NCBI RefSeq assembly: GCF_009758255.1
Contig: NZ_WSEN01000007.1
Location: 203,312-267,311 of the forward strand
Length of the DNA stretch: 64,000 bases
Direction: 5' to 3'
Origin: Microbacterium sp. MAH-37
GTDB taxonomy: Bacteria; Actinomycetota; Actinomycetes; Actinomycetales; Microbacteriaceae
Position numbers and translations under genes: made by a program. Below, one piece after another: positions 51,441 to 58,808 of the stretch (position 1 is its first letter; every line of letters starts with the position of its first letter). The notes below the pieces were generated by a model. The model was not told the origin of the DNA. It worked only from the letters and a program-made list of their open reading frames with translations, and did no database searches.

Positions 51441-51671
51441 GTGCTCGCCGCCGCGCTCGAACACGTCGTCAAGGGGATCGTCGATCACCCGGACGATGTC
51501 CGCATCACTGCATCCGCGTCGTCTCGTGGCGACCTCCTCGAGGTGCACGTGCACCCGGATGACCGTGGTCGCGTGATCGGGCGCGGCGGCCGCACCGCCA
51601 AGGCGCTGCGCACGCTCATCGCCGCCCTCGCCGACGGCCGTCGTGTCCGCGTCGACGTCGCGGACGACTGA
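51441..51671 (+). CDS. KH-domain RNA-binding protein (KhpA-like)
   Basis: 76 residues, a single KH domain with the motif 'DRGRVIGRGGRTAKALRTLI' (GxxG-type loop). Starts GTG at 51441. Always found between rpsP and rimM in this group; family members bind RNA and act in ribosome maturation or small-RNA regulation. Confidence 0.92.
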   Translation: MLAAALEHVVKGIVDHPDDVRITASASSRGDLLEVHVHPDDRGRVIGRGGRTAKALRTLIAALADGRRVRVDVADD

Positions 51672-51672
51672 C

Positions 51673-52257
51673 GTGGCCGAGGAACGCAACCAGCTCCGCG
51701 TCGGTCGCCTGCTGAAGGCCCACGGCCTCAAGGGCGGGCTCAAGCTCGAGCTCTACACCGACGACCCGGCCCGCCGCTTCGTGCCCGGCGCCGAGTTCAC
51801 CCTGCAGGTGCCCGAGGCATCCGTCTGGCACGGCAAGACCATCACCGTCCGCGAGTACCGGGTGATGAACGGCAGCTCCGTCGTCTTCTTCGACGACGTC
51901 GAGGACCGTGACGCCGCCGAGTCGCTCGTGCGCGCCATCCTCTGGATCGATCAGGACCTCGACGAGGCCGACGAGGATGCCTGGTACGACCAGCAGCTCT
52001 CCGGCCTCGACGTCGTGCGCGACGACGAGGTCATTGGCCGTGTCGTGCGGATCGAGCACATGCCCGCGCAGGACCTCCTGATCGTCAAGGCCGCCCGCCG
52101 CGAGGTCATGGTCCCGTTCGTGAAGGCGATCGTGCCGACGGTCGACATCGCGGCAGGACGCATCGTCGTCACCCCGCCGCCCGGGCTCTTCGAAGAGCTC
52201 CCGACGGCGGATGCCGCACCCGAGAAGGACGCAGACGGCGGCTCCGCCGCGGAGTGA
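51673..52257 (+). CDS. rimM: Ribosome maturation factor RimM
   Basis: 194 residues. Chaperone for assembly of the 30S head. '[27 protein letters not shown]' N-terminal RimM barrel, then a PRC-type barrel with '[35 protein letters not shown]' and '[30 protein letters not shown]'. GTG at 51673, one base after the KH gene stop. Confidence 0.95.
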   Translation: MAEERNQLRVGRLLKAHGLKGGLKLELYTDDPARRFVPGAEFTLQVPEASVWHGKTITVREYRVMNGSSVVFFDDVEDRDAAESLVRAILWIDQDLDEADEDAWYDQQLSGLDVVRDDEVIGRVVRIEHMPAQDLLIVKAARREVMVPFVKAIVPTVDIAAGRIVVTPPPGLFEELPTADAAPEKDADGGSAAE

Positions 52258-52264
52258 CGCGATC

Positions 52265-52993
52265 ATGCGCATCGACGTCGTCTCGATCTTCCCGTCGTAC
52301 TTCGACGGTCTGACGCTCTCACTGCTCGGCAAGGCGCAGGACGCCGGCATCCTCGACCTGCAGGTCCACGACCTGCGCGACTGGACCCACGACCGGCACC
52401 GCACCGTCGACGACACCCCGTACGGCGGGGGAGCGGGCATGGTCATGAAGCCGGAGCCCTGGGGCGCTGCGCTCGACGACCTCGTGTCTTCGGTTCCTGA
52501 GCGCCCTTCGTCTCGCTCCGCTCGCTCTGGAACCGCTGAGCAGCCCACCATCATCTTCCCCTCGCCGGCCGGCGAGGTCTTCACGCAGGCGACTGCCCGC
52601 GATCTCGCGACGAGAGAGCACCTGGTCTTCGGCTGCGGCCGCTACGAGGGCATCGACGAGCGCGTCTTCGAGTACGCGGCCTCGCTCGGCGAGGTGCGTC
52701 TGATCAGCCTCGGAGACTACGTGCTCAACGGCGGCGAGGTCGCCGTCATGGCCATGACCGAGGCCATCGGCCGACTCATCCCCGGTGTCGTCGGCAACCC
52801 CGAGAGCCTCGTCGAGGAGTCGCACGAGGACGGCCTGCTGGAGTACCCGTCCTACACCAAGCCCGCCGTGTGGCGGGATCGGGCCGTGCCCGACGTCCTG
52901 CTCAGCGGCAATCACGGCGCCATCGCCACTTGGCGTCGCGAGCAGCAGCTCGAACGCACCCGCACCCGCCGCCCCGACCTGCTGGACGAGTAG
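52265..52993 (+). CDS. trmD: tRNA (guanine(37)-N1)-methyltransferase, with an in-frame repeat insertion
   Basis: 242 residues. SPOUT methyltransferase making m1G37. Knot motifs '[15 protein letters not shown]', '[12 protein letters not shown]' and '[17 protein letters not shown]' are intact, so the enzyme should work. Residues about 76-90 ([15 protein letters not shown]) are encoded by a copy of the dispersed repeat (52491-52535) placed in the variable loop between the first domain strand and '[13 protein letters not shown]'. Because the element is 45 bp the frame is kept. Confidence 0.95.
   Translation: MRIDVVSIFPSYFDGLTLSLLGKAQDAGILDLQVHDLRDWTHDRHRTVDDTPYGGGAGMVMKPEPWGAALDDLVSSVPERPSSRSARSGTAEQPTIIFPSPAGEVFTQATARDLATREHLVFGCGRYEGIDERVFEYAASLGEVRLISLGDYVLNGGEVAVMAMTEAIGRLIPGVVGNPESLVEESHEDGLLEYPSYTKPAVWRDRAVPDVLLSGNHGAIATWRREQQLERTRTRRPDLLDE
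52491..52535 (-). repeat. Dispersed palindromic repeat inserted in trmD
   Basis: CGGTTCC (52491-52497) and GGAACCG (52529-52535) bound a segment that contains, at 52506-52527, the exact reverse complement of the 22-bp core found three times before coaD. With TGAGCG/CGCTCT the outer arms form a 13-bp stem with one mismatch, so the element is a REP-like hairpin. It has 45 bp, a multiple of three. Confidence 0.8.
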
Positions 52994-53012
52994 GCGCTGA
53001 TAGCGTCGGATC

Positions 53013-53750
53013 ATGGCAGATCAGACGCTGGCACAGTCGTTCCAGAACGCGGGGGAGGACTACGACCGGTTCCGCCCGGGGTTCCCCGAGGCGGCCGCGG
53101 ACGCCGTCCTCCCGGTGCACGCGGACACGGCGCTCGACCTCGGCGCGGGAACGGGGAAGTTCACCGAACGTCTGGTCTCCCGCGCGTCGCGCGTGATCGC
53201 CGTGGAGCCCTCGGAGCAGATGCTCGCCGTGCTGCGGTCGAAGCTGCCGACGGTGGAGTCGCACGTCGGCACCGCCGAGGAGATGCCGGTCCCGGATGCC
53301 TCGGTCGACGTCGTCACAGTCGCGCAGGCCTTCCACTGGTTCGATCGCGATCCTGCCTGCGCGGAGATCCGGCGGGTGCTCGTTCCCGGTGGCACGCTCG
53401 GGCTGCTCTGGAACCACTCGGACTCGGCGTGTGCATGGGATCGCGCGTGCACGCGGGTCGCGCATCCGGACCTGACGGACGGGCTGACGGCGGACGACGC
53501 GGTGACCGCGACGCTGCCCGGATTCGACAACCCCCGATTCGTGCAGGTGCCGTGGCAGGAGCGGATCACCCGTGCGGACTACATCGCGCGCTGGCTCACC
53601 GTGAGCTCGTTCCTCGCGGCATCCGACGACGAGCGTGCCCGGATGGTCGCCGAGGTCGAGAGCATCCTCGACGCGGACCCTGAGACCTCGGGACGCGACG
53701 AGTTCGATCTGCCGCAGATCACGGACGTGTACGTCTACCGCGCCTCATGA
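53013..53750 (+). CDS. Class I SAM-dependent methyltransferase
   Basis: 245 residues. SAM motif LDLGAGTGKF at 41-50, then 'VIAVEPSEQMLAVLRSKLP', 'GTAEEMPVPDASVDVVTVAQAFHWFDRD' and 'EIRRVLVPGGTLGLLWNHSD', a Methyltransf_11-type small-molecule methyltransferase. TAGCGT ends six bases before ATG, indicating a leaderless mRNA. Overlaps the next gene by 4 bp. Confidence 0.88.
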   Translation: MADQTLAQSFQNAGEDYDRFRPGFPEAAADAVLPVHADTALDLGAGTGKFTERLVSRASRVIAVEPSEQMLAVLRSKLPTVESHVGTAEEMPVPDASVDVVTVAQAFHWFDRDPACAEIRRVLVPGGTLGLLWNHSDSACAWDRACTRVAHPDLTDGLTADDAVTATLPGFDNPRFVQVPWQERITRADYIARWLTVSSFLAASDDERARMVAEVESILDADPETSGRDEFDLPQITDVYVYRAS

Positions 53751-54181
53751 GGCTCTGGTCACCGCATCCGCGGTATCTGGATCGCCAGGCGCTGGTCGCC
53801 TGCTGGCGCGAGGCGCTGCTCGCGCAGGCGGTGCTCGCCGGGAGGACCGTCGGATACCGGAACCATCCGCAGCTCGTGCGATTCCGCGGGCGCCCGGATC
53901 CGCTCGGTGCCGTGGGGATGTTCCTGACCGGCGTCGCGGACGAGGCGGATGCGCGCGGCTACCGCTTCGACCGCGCCCGGATCGACGTGCCCGGGCGTCC
54001 GGACGGAAGCATCGATGTGACCTCGGGTCAGCTCGACGCCGAGTGGCGTCATCTCCTGACCAAGCTCGCGCACCGCAGCCCCGAACGTCTCGCACTGCTC
54101 GAGGGCGTCCGCGTGCCCGACTCTCATCCGCTGTTCACCGTGATTCCGGGCGGCGTCGCGGACTGGGAACGCGCGCGCTGA
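53747..54181 (+). CDS. Pyrimidine dimer DNA glycosylase/endonuclease V-like protein
   Basis: 144 residues beginning 'MRLWSPHPRYLDRQALVACWREALLAQAVLAGRTVGYRNHPQLVRFRG', the pattern of the Pyr_excise family related to T4 endonuclease V, including 'YLD...LVACWREALLAQ' and 'NHPQL'. Whether it cuts UV dimers or has another base-repair role cannot be told. Starts within the end of the methyltransferase gene (ATGA), so the two are coupled. Confidence 0.75.
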   Translation: MRLWSPHPRYLDRQALVACWREALLAQAVLAGRTVGYRNHPQLVRFRGRPDPLGAVGMFLTGVADEADARGYRFDRARIDVPGRPDGSIDVTSGQLDAEWRHLLTKLAHRSPERLALLEGVRVPDSHPLFTVIPGGVADWERAR

Positions 54182-54212
54182 TGCTCGGCAGCGATACTGC
54201 TGGCGTCATCTC

Positions 54213-54399
54213 ATGGCCCTTTACCTCGTGCGGCACGGGCAGACCGAGTGGAACGCCCTCGGCCGCCTGCGTTCCCGACGGAGAGAGCTACGCGACCGCG
54301 AGCATGCGCGCGCGGGCCTTCCTCGCCGCGCTCGACGCCCGTGTGCCAGTGGCGCTCCGCGCAGCGATGCCCAGCCAGGCGTCGAGAGGGGTTGCATGA
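54213..54399 (+). pseudogene. Broken histidine phosphatase (phosphoglycerate mutase-like)
   Basis: The ATG at 54213 opens a typical N-terminus, MALYLVRHGQTEWNALGRL with the catalytic RHG. Right after it the frame jumps: in another frame the sequence continues 'VPDGESYATASMRARAFLAALDARVPVAL' and 'MPSQASRGVA', which match the later half of the same family, ending at 54399. The central part, including the second catalytic half, is missing, and the end is frameshifted. This is a gene with an internal deletion. The residual open frame continues to 54434. Confidence 0.7.
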
Positions 54400-54559
54400 A
54401 CCGGCGAAGACCGCGCGATCGCTCGCGCTGCTGAGTTCTGCCCGCGCGGCGCTGATGTGCGCAGCGCGAGCAAGGATCGATAGCGCGATGGATTGTGGGC
54501 GACGAGACGTGCAGCGCGCGCGAAGAAGTGCAGCGCGAATTGCGGCGTGGCCGCCGGAT
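54400..54559. other. Non-coding segment between the phosphatase remnant and map
   Basis: No gene seen. It has the GAAGTGC-GCGCG and GCTCGCG words also found in 23391-23539, so it may be a copy of the same degenerate repeat, and it probably contains the terminator for map. Confidence 0.3.
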
Positions 54560-55342
54560 TCAGTCGACGCCGAGGAAGCTGCGGTCGGTGAGGACGATCG
54601 GGCCGCCTGTGGTGATCGCGACGGTGTGCTCGGAGTGTGCGCCGCGCGATCCATCCGCGCTGCGCAGCGTCCAGCCGTCAGGGTCGGTGACGAGTTCGTC
54701 GGTGGTCGCGAGGAACCACGGCTCGAGGGCCATGACCAGGCCGTCCCGCAGCGGGAAACCGCGGCCGGCGCGGCCGTCGTTCGGCACGTGCGGGTCGCCG
54801 TGCATGACCCGGCCGACGCCGTGGCCGCCGAAGTCGGTGTTGATCGAGTAGCCCTCGCCATGCGCGACCTCGGCGATGGACGCGGAGATGTCGCCGATGC
54901 GGTTGCCGACCGTTGCGGCAGCGATCGCGGCATCCAGCGCCCGCTCCGTCGTCTCGATCAGCCGCAGGTCCTCGTCGCGTGCGGTGCCGACCACGAAGGA
55001 GACGGCGGAGTCGGCCACCCAGCCGTCGACGGAGACGGCGAAGTCGAGCGAGACGAGATCGCCGTCGCGCAGTACGTAGTCATGCGGGAGGCCGTGCAGG
55101 ACGGCATCGTTGATCGACGTGCAGATGACCTTGCCGAACGGCCCGTTGCCGAACGAGGGCGCGTAGTCGATGTAGCACGACTCCGCACCGGCCTTCCGGA
55201 TGAGGTCGTGTGCGCGGCGGTCGATCGCCAGCAGATTGGTGCCGACCTTCGTCTCATCGCGCAGCGTCGCGAGCGTCTCGGCCACGAAACGGCCGGCGGC
55301 GCGCATCTCATCGATCTCGGCGGGCGTGCGCAGTTCGATCAT
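54560..55342 (-). CDS. map: Methionine aminopeptidase, type I
   Basis: 260 residues. Removes the initiator Met from nascent proteins. 'MIELRTPAEIDEMRAAGRFVAETL', 'VICTSINDAVLHGLPHDYVLRDGDLVSLDFAVSVDGWVADSAVSFVVG' (metal ligands), 'GHGVGRVMHGDPHVPND' and 'ALEPWF' are the family motifs. ATG at 55342 with AAAGGG upstream. Adjacent on the other strand to the uncharacterised membrane protein. Confidence 0.95.
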   Translation of the reverse strand: MIELRTPAEIDEMRAAGRFVAETLATLRDETKVGTNLLAIDRRAHDLIRKAGAESCYIDYAPSFGNGPFGKVICTSINDAVLHGLPHDYVLRDGDLVSLDFAVSVDGWVADSAVSFVVGTARDEDLRLIETTERALDAAIAAATVGNRIGDISASIAEVAHGEGYSINTDFGGHGVGRVMHGDPHVPNDGRAGRGFPLRDGLVMALEPWFLATTDELVTDPDGWTLRSADGSRGAHSEHTVAITTGGPIVLTDRSFLGVD

Positions 55343-55464
55343 CGGGGTGTCCCTTTCTCCGGGCATCGTCAGGATGCCCGGCATCCATTCTCTCCGATCC
55401 GGATGTCACGATGCTCACAGCGAACGAAGAACCCTCGGGCTCCGGAGCGCCGTACCATCGGAGT

Positions 55465-55947
55465 ATGTGGTTGCGCAGCGCGTTCTTCCGGTGGCTCTTC
55501 CCGGCGGCGCTGGTGCTGCCCCTGTGGCTGCTGATCGGCTGGGGAGTGTTCCAGGCCGGAGGATGGGCCTTCCTCTGGGTGATCCTCATCGCGGTGCCCT
55601 CCGTGCTCATCGGCGAACTCGTGCTCACGCTGCTCACCAGGGCCAGGCCGTCGGTTCGCGCCGAGCGTGCCGTCTCCTGGTGGGACGTGCTCGGGTTCGG
55701 CATCTGGCACGCCCTCACCATCGCCGTCGGATTCTTCCCCGAGGGCGGATTCCCGTGGCTGCTCACCGGGGCGATCGTCGCGTGGCTGGCGTTGTTCTGG
55801 CTGCAGCTGTGGCAGCTCTGGAGCGAGGCACGCGGCAGCGGCTTCAGCATCCGCGAGACCGCGACGTGGTCGACCGTCACTCCTGGCGCCTCGAATGCGA
55901 GCGAGCGCGACGTCATCATCGTGCAGGAGAACGACCGCCGGGACTGA
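55465..55947 (+). CDS. Uncharacterised membrane protein
   Basis: 160 residues with four hydrophobic segments (about 7-28, 32-55, 70-88 and 96-118 from the chosen start) and a charged C-terminal tail ending 'ERDVIIVQENDRRD'. Trp-rich ('WLLIGWGVFQAGGWAFLWVIL'). ATG at 55465 has GGAG three bases upstream; ATG at 55410 would add 18 polar residues. No family recognised. It lies just ahead of the rplS promoter. Confidence 0.65.
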   Translation: MWLRSAFFRWLFPAALVLPLWLLIGWGVFQAGGWAFLWVILIAVPSVLIGELVLTLLTRARPSVRAERAVSWWDVLGFGIWHALTIAVGFFPEGGFPWLLTGAIVAWLALFWLQLWQLWSEARGSGFSIRETATWSTVTPGASNASERDVIIVQENDRRD

Positions 55948-55973
55948 CTCGTTTTTGCGGCCTTGCCGATCCA

Positions 55974-55984
55974 TGGCAGAATAG
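55974..55984 (+). promoter_or_regulatory. Promoter element of rplS shared with rpsP
   Basis: TGGCAGAATAG, identical to the element before rpsP. With TTGCGG at 55955-55960 as -35 and CAGAAT (55977-55982) as -10 the spacer is 16 bp. Confidence 0.45.
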
Positions 55985-55989
55985 ATTCT

Positions 55990-56051
55990 TGTGCCGTGAC
56001 CCGGCTCTGCCTCAGGGGAGCCCGCGGACGCCTTGCGCGCCGTTCGGCACA
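55990..56051 (+). ncRNA. Structured 5' leader of rplS
   Basis: A long stem-loop closed by TGTGCCG (55990-55996) and CGGCACA (56045-56051), with an internal CGGCTC/GGAGCC hairpin. It starts about where transcription should begin and lies 60 bp before the rplS start, consistent with an autoregulatory ribosomal-protein leader. Confidence 0.4.
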
Positions 56052-56110
56052 CATCAACGTATTCCTTCCTAAATGCATCCGACCTGTGGCGAGTGCAGAG
56101 AGAGACGATC

Positions 56111-56458
56111 ATGCAGATCCTCGACGCCGTCGACGCGGCTTCGCTCCGTAGCGACATTCCCGAGTTCTTCCCCGGTGACACCGTCAAGGTGCACGTCAAC
56201 ATCACCGAGGGCAACCGCTCCCGCATCCAGGTCTTCCAGGGCGTCGTCATCGGCCGCCAGGGCGACGGCGTGCGCGAGACCTTCACGGTCCGCAAGATCA
56301 GCTTCCAGGTGGGCGTGGAGCGCACCTTCCCGGTGCACTCGCCGGTGATCGACCACATCGAGGTCGTCACCCGCGGTGACGTGCGCCGCGCCAAGCTGTA
56401 CTACCTGCGCAACCTGCGCGGCAAGAAGGCCAAGATCAAGGAGAAGCGCGACAACTGA
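56111..56458 (+). CDS. rplS: 50S ribosomal protein L19
   Basis: 115 residues; '[64 protein letters not shown]' and '[21 protein letters not shown]' are typical bL19. Preceded by a 160-bp leader and followed by a strong terminator. Confidence 0.97.
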   Translation: MQILDAVDAASLRSDIPEFFPGDTVKVHVNITEGNRSRIQVFQGVVIGRQGDGVRETFTVRKISFQVGVERTFPVHSPVIDHIEVVTRGDVRRAKLYYLRNLRGKKAKIKEKRDN

Positions 56459-56471
56459 GCGCCGCTCTTCT

Positions 56472-56506
56472 GAAGCACCCCGGGACACGTCGTCCCGGGG
56501 TGCTTC
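56472..56506 (+). terminator. Rho-independent terminator of rplS
   Basis: Perfect 15-bp stem GAAGCACCCCGGGAC/GTCCCGGGGTGCTTC with a five-base loop, followed by TGTTCTGT. Confidence 0.85.
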
Positions 56507-56575
56507 TGTTCTGTCAGGATGTGCGACCCTTGATAGTGCCGTCTGCGTACGGTGCACCCGACGCGAAGGATGGAA

Positions 56576-57310
56576 ATGACGACCGAAGCCGCTCCCGCTG
56601 CCGCCACGTCTAAGCGGCGTCATGGCTTCCTGATCTTCCTGCGCGACCTGCTGGTGATCATCGTCATCGCCGCGCTCGTGTCCTTCGTCGTCAAGTCGTT
56701 CGTGGTGCGCTCGTTCTACATCCCCTCCGGGTCGATGGAGCGCACGCTGCTGATCAACGACCGCATCCTGGTCGATGAGCTCACGCCGCGCTGGACCGGG
56801 TACGACCACGGCGACGTCGTGGTGTTCAAGGACCCGGGCGGATGGCTGCCGCCGCTGCCCGCCGAGCCTCCGCAGCCTCCGCTGATCAAGGCCATCGACA
56901 GCGTCCTCACCTTCATCGGCATCTCGGCGTCGGACTCTCAGGACCACCTCGTGAAGCGGCTGATCGGGCTGCCGGGCGATCATGTCGTGTGCTGCAACGC
57001 GGTCGGCCAGATCACCATCAACGGCGCGCCGATCGACGAGCTGTCGTACCTCAACCTCCCGCAGGGGGACACGAACGCGTCGGACACGCCCTTCGACGTC
57101 ACGGTGCCGGAGGACTCGCTCTGGGTCATGGGCGACAACCGCACGCGCTCCCAGGACTCCCGCGCGCACCAGGAGCTTCCCGGCGGCGGATTCGTCCCGC
57201 TGGACAACGTCGTGGGGCGCGCATTCCTGCTCACCTGGCCGCTGGACCGCTTCGGCCTGATCGACACTCACGACGAGGCCTACGCCGGAGTGCCCGAGTC
57301 GAAGAAATGA
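56576..57310 (+). CDS. lepB: Signal peptidase I
   Basis: 244 residues. One N-terminal membrane helix (about 18-40), then the catalytic domain outside. Catalytic Ser53 in SGSM and Lys127 in 'HLVKRLIGLPGD'; 'VPEDSLWVMGDNRTRSQDSR' is the box E region. Cleaves signal peptides of secreted proteins. ATG at 56576 with AAGGA upstream. Overlaps rnhB by 4 bp (ATGA). Confidence 0.95.
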   Translation: MTTEAAPAAATSKRRHGFLIFLRDLLVIIVIAALVSFVVKSFVVRSFYIPSGSMERTLLINDRILVDELTPRWTGYDHGDVVVFKDPGGWLPPLPAEPPQPPLIKAIDSVLTFIGISASDSQDHLVKRLIGLPGDHVVCCNAVGQITINGAPIDELSYLNLPQGDTNASDTPFDVTVPEDSLWVMGDNRTRSQDSRAHQELPGGGFVPLDNVVGRAFLLTWPLDRFGLIDTHDEAYAGVPESKK

Positions 57311-57966
57311 CGGTCGTCGCGCCCCGGCTCACGCTGGAGAGGTCTCTGCTCAAGGAGTACGACCTGATCATCGCCCTCGACGAGGTCGGGCGAGGAGCTC
57401 TCGCGGGGCCCGTTGCGGTGGGCGCCGCGGTGATGGATGCCGCAGGGGCACGGCGCCGGGTGCCGGATGGGCTGCGCGACTCGAAGCTCGTCACCGAGCG
57501 ACGACGTCCCGACGTCGCCTCGCGCGCCGCCGCCTGGGTGGTCGCCTCGGATGTCGGATGGGCGAGCGCCGCCGAGATCGACGAGGTCGGGATCATGCGG
57601 GCTCTGGGCCTGGCCGCTTCACGCGCGATCTGCGGCGTGATGGGGACCGACGTCATCGGCGAACGCACCCTGGTGATCCTCGACGGGAACCACGACTACG
57701 TGTCGGGCGTGCATCCGTCCCGGCTGCGGGTGCGGCCGGTGATCAAGGCCGACCGGGACTGCGCCTCGGTGTCGGCGGCTTCCGTGATCGCCAAAGTCGC
57801 GCGCGACTCGCTGATGGTCGAGCTGCACGACCAGCATCCCGCCTACCAGTGGGAGCGCAACAAGGGGTACGCGAGCACGGAGCACCGCGCGGCCATCCGC
57901 GAGTGCGGCCTGTCGCCGTGGCATCGCGCCTCCTGGGCGATCGCTGACGCACCGACGCTGTTCTGA
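57307..57966 (+). CDS. rnhB: Ribonuclease HII
   Basis: 219 residues. Cuts RNA in RNA-DNA hybrids and at single ribonucleotides. 'LDEVGRGALAGPVAVGA' with acidic metal ligands Asp25 and Glu26, 'LVILDGNHDYV', 'VRPVIKADRDCASVSAASVIAKVARD' and 'NKGYASTEHRAAIRECGLSPWHR'. Coupled to lepB. Confidence 0.96.
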   Translation: MTVVAPRLTLERSLLKEYDLIIALDEVGRGALAGPVAVGAAVMDAAGARRRVPDGLRDSKLVTERRRPDVASRAAAWVVASDVGWASAAEIDEVGIMRALGLAASRAICGVMGTDVIGERTLVILDGNHDYVSGVHPSRLRVRPVIKADRDCASVSAASVIAKVARDSLMVELHDQHPAYQWERNKGYASTEHRAAIRECGLSPWHRASWAIADAPTLF

Positions 57967-58001
57967 ACGTGACGGGGACGGCGGCTCGTCCGCACGCCTC
58001 A

Positions 58002-58007
58002 TAGGAT
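58002..58007 (+). promoter_or_regulatory. -10 element for the DUF2469 gene
   Basis: TAGGAT ends nine bases before ATG at 58017, so the leader would be very short. Confidence 0.4.
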
Positions 58008-58016
58008 GGACTCATC

Positions 58017-58343
58017 ATGGATGACGAATCATTCGACGACTACGACCGTGAACTCGAGGTCGCACTCTTCCGCGAGTACCGTGACGTCGTCTCTCAGTTC
58101 CAGTACGTCGTCGAGACCGAGCGCCGGTTCTACCTCGCCAACGAGGTCAGCGTGGTGCGCCGCGACACCGAGCACGACTTCTACTTCGAGATCTCCATGA
58201 CGGATGTCTGGGTCTGGGACATCTACCGCGCCGACCGCTTCGTGAAGGCGGTGCGGGTGCTCACCTTCAAGGACGTCAACGTCGAGGAGCTGCAGCGCCG
58301 CGAGTTCGAGCTGCCCGAAGATCTGTCGCTCGACGGCAAGTAG
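58017..58343 (+). CDS. DUF2469 family protein
   Basis: 108 residues, acidic, 'MDDESFDDYDRELEVALFREYRDVVSQFQYVVETERRFYLANEVSVV'. An actinobacteria-specific family that nearly always lies between rnhB and yraN; function unknown. No membrane segment or signal peptide. Confidence 0.92.
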   Translation: MDDESFDDYDRELEVALFREYRDVVSQFQYVVETERRFYLANEVSVVRRDTEHDFYFEISMTDVWVWDIYRADRFVKAVRVLTFKDVNVEELQRREFELPEDLSLDGK

Positions 58344-58445
58344 TACTCCCCAGCTCCGCCTCGGCGCGGAGTTCTTCCGGATCGCCGTGGATGCTGCGGA
58401 ATCAGGCTGCGCGCGCGGTGTCGCTCCTCGAGGATGCTGTCCTCC

Positions 58446-58808
58446 ATGGCAGCGAAGGACGAGCTCGGCAGAGCGGGTGAGGAGCGGGCCGCGGCGTACC
58501 TGCGAGCGGGCGGCTACGACGTGGTGGACCGCAACTGGCGGTGCGACCAGGGCGAGATCGACATCGTGGCGGTGCACCGCGATCGGCTGATCGTCGTGGA
58601 GGTCAAGACGCGCCGGAGCGATCGCTTCGGGCATCCATTCGAGGCGATCGACGACCGCAAGCGCCGGCGGCTGTGGCGGCTGGCTTTCGCCTGGGCGCAT
58701 GCGCATCCCGAGATCGCCCGGCGCCGCACCGTGCAGCTCGACGCCATCGGGCTGATCGGCGATGACGCTGCGACGGCCTCCCTCGAGCATCTGACGGATC
58801 TGCTGTGA
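58446..58808 (+). CDS. YraN (UPF0102) family protein, nuclease-like
   Basis: 120 residues. 'ELGRAGEERAAAYLRAGGYDVVDRNWRCDQGEIDIVAVHRDRLIVVEVKTRRSDRFGHP' holds the PD-(D/E)XK-like active-site pattern E..GEIDIV..EVK seen in UPF0102 proteins. Cellular role unsettled; usually linked to comM/dprA as here. ATG at 58446 (58434 also in frame). Overlaps comM by 4 bp. Confidence 0.9.
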   Translation: MAAKDELGRAGEERAAAYLRAGGYDVVDRNWRCDQGEIDIVAVHRDRLIVVEVKTRRSDRFGHPFEAIDDRKRRRLWRLAFAWAHAHPEIARRRTVQLDAIGLIGDDAATASLEHLTDLL

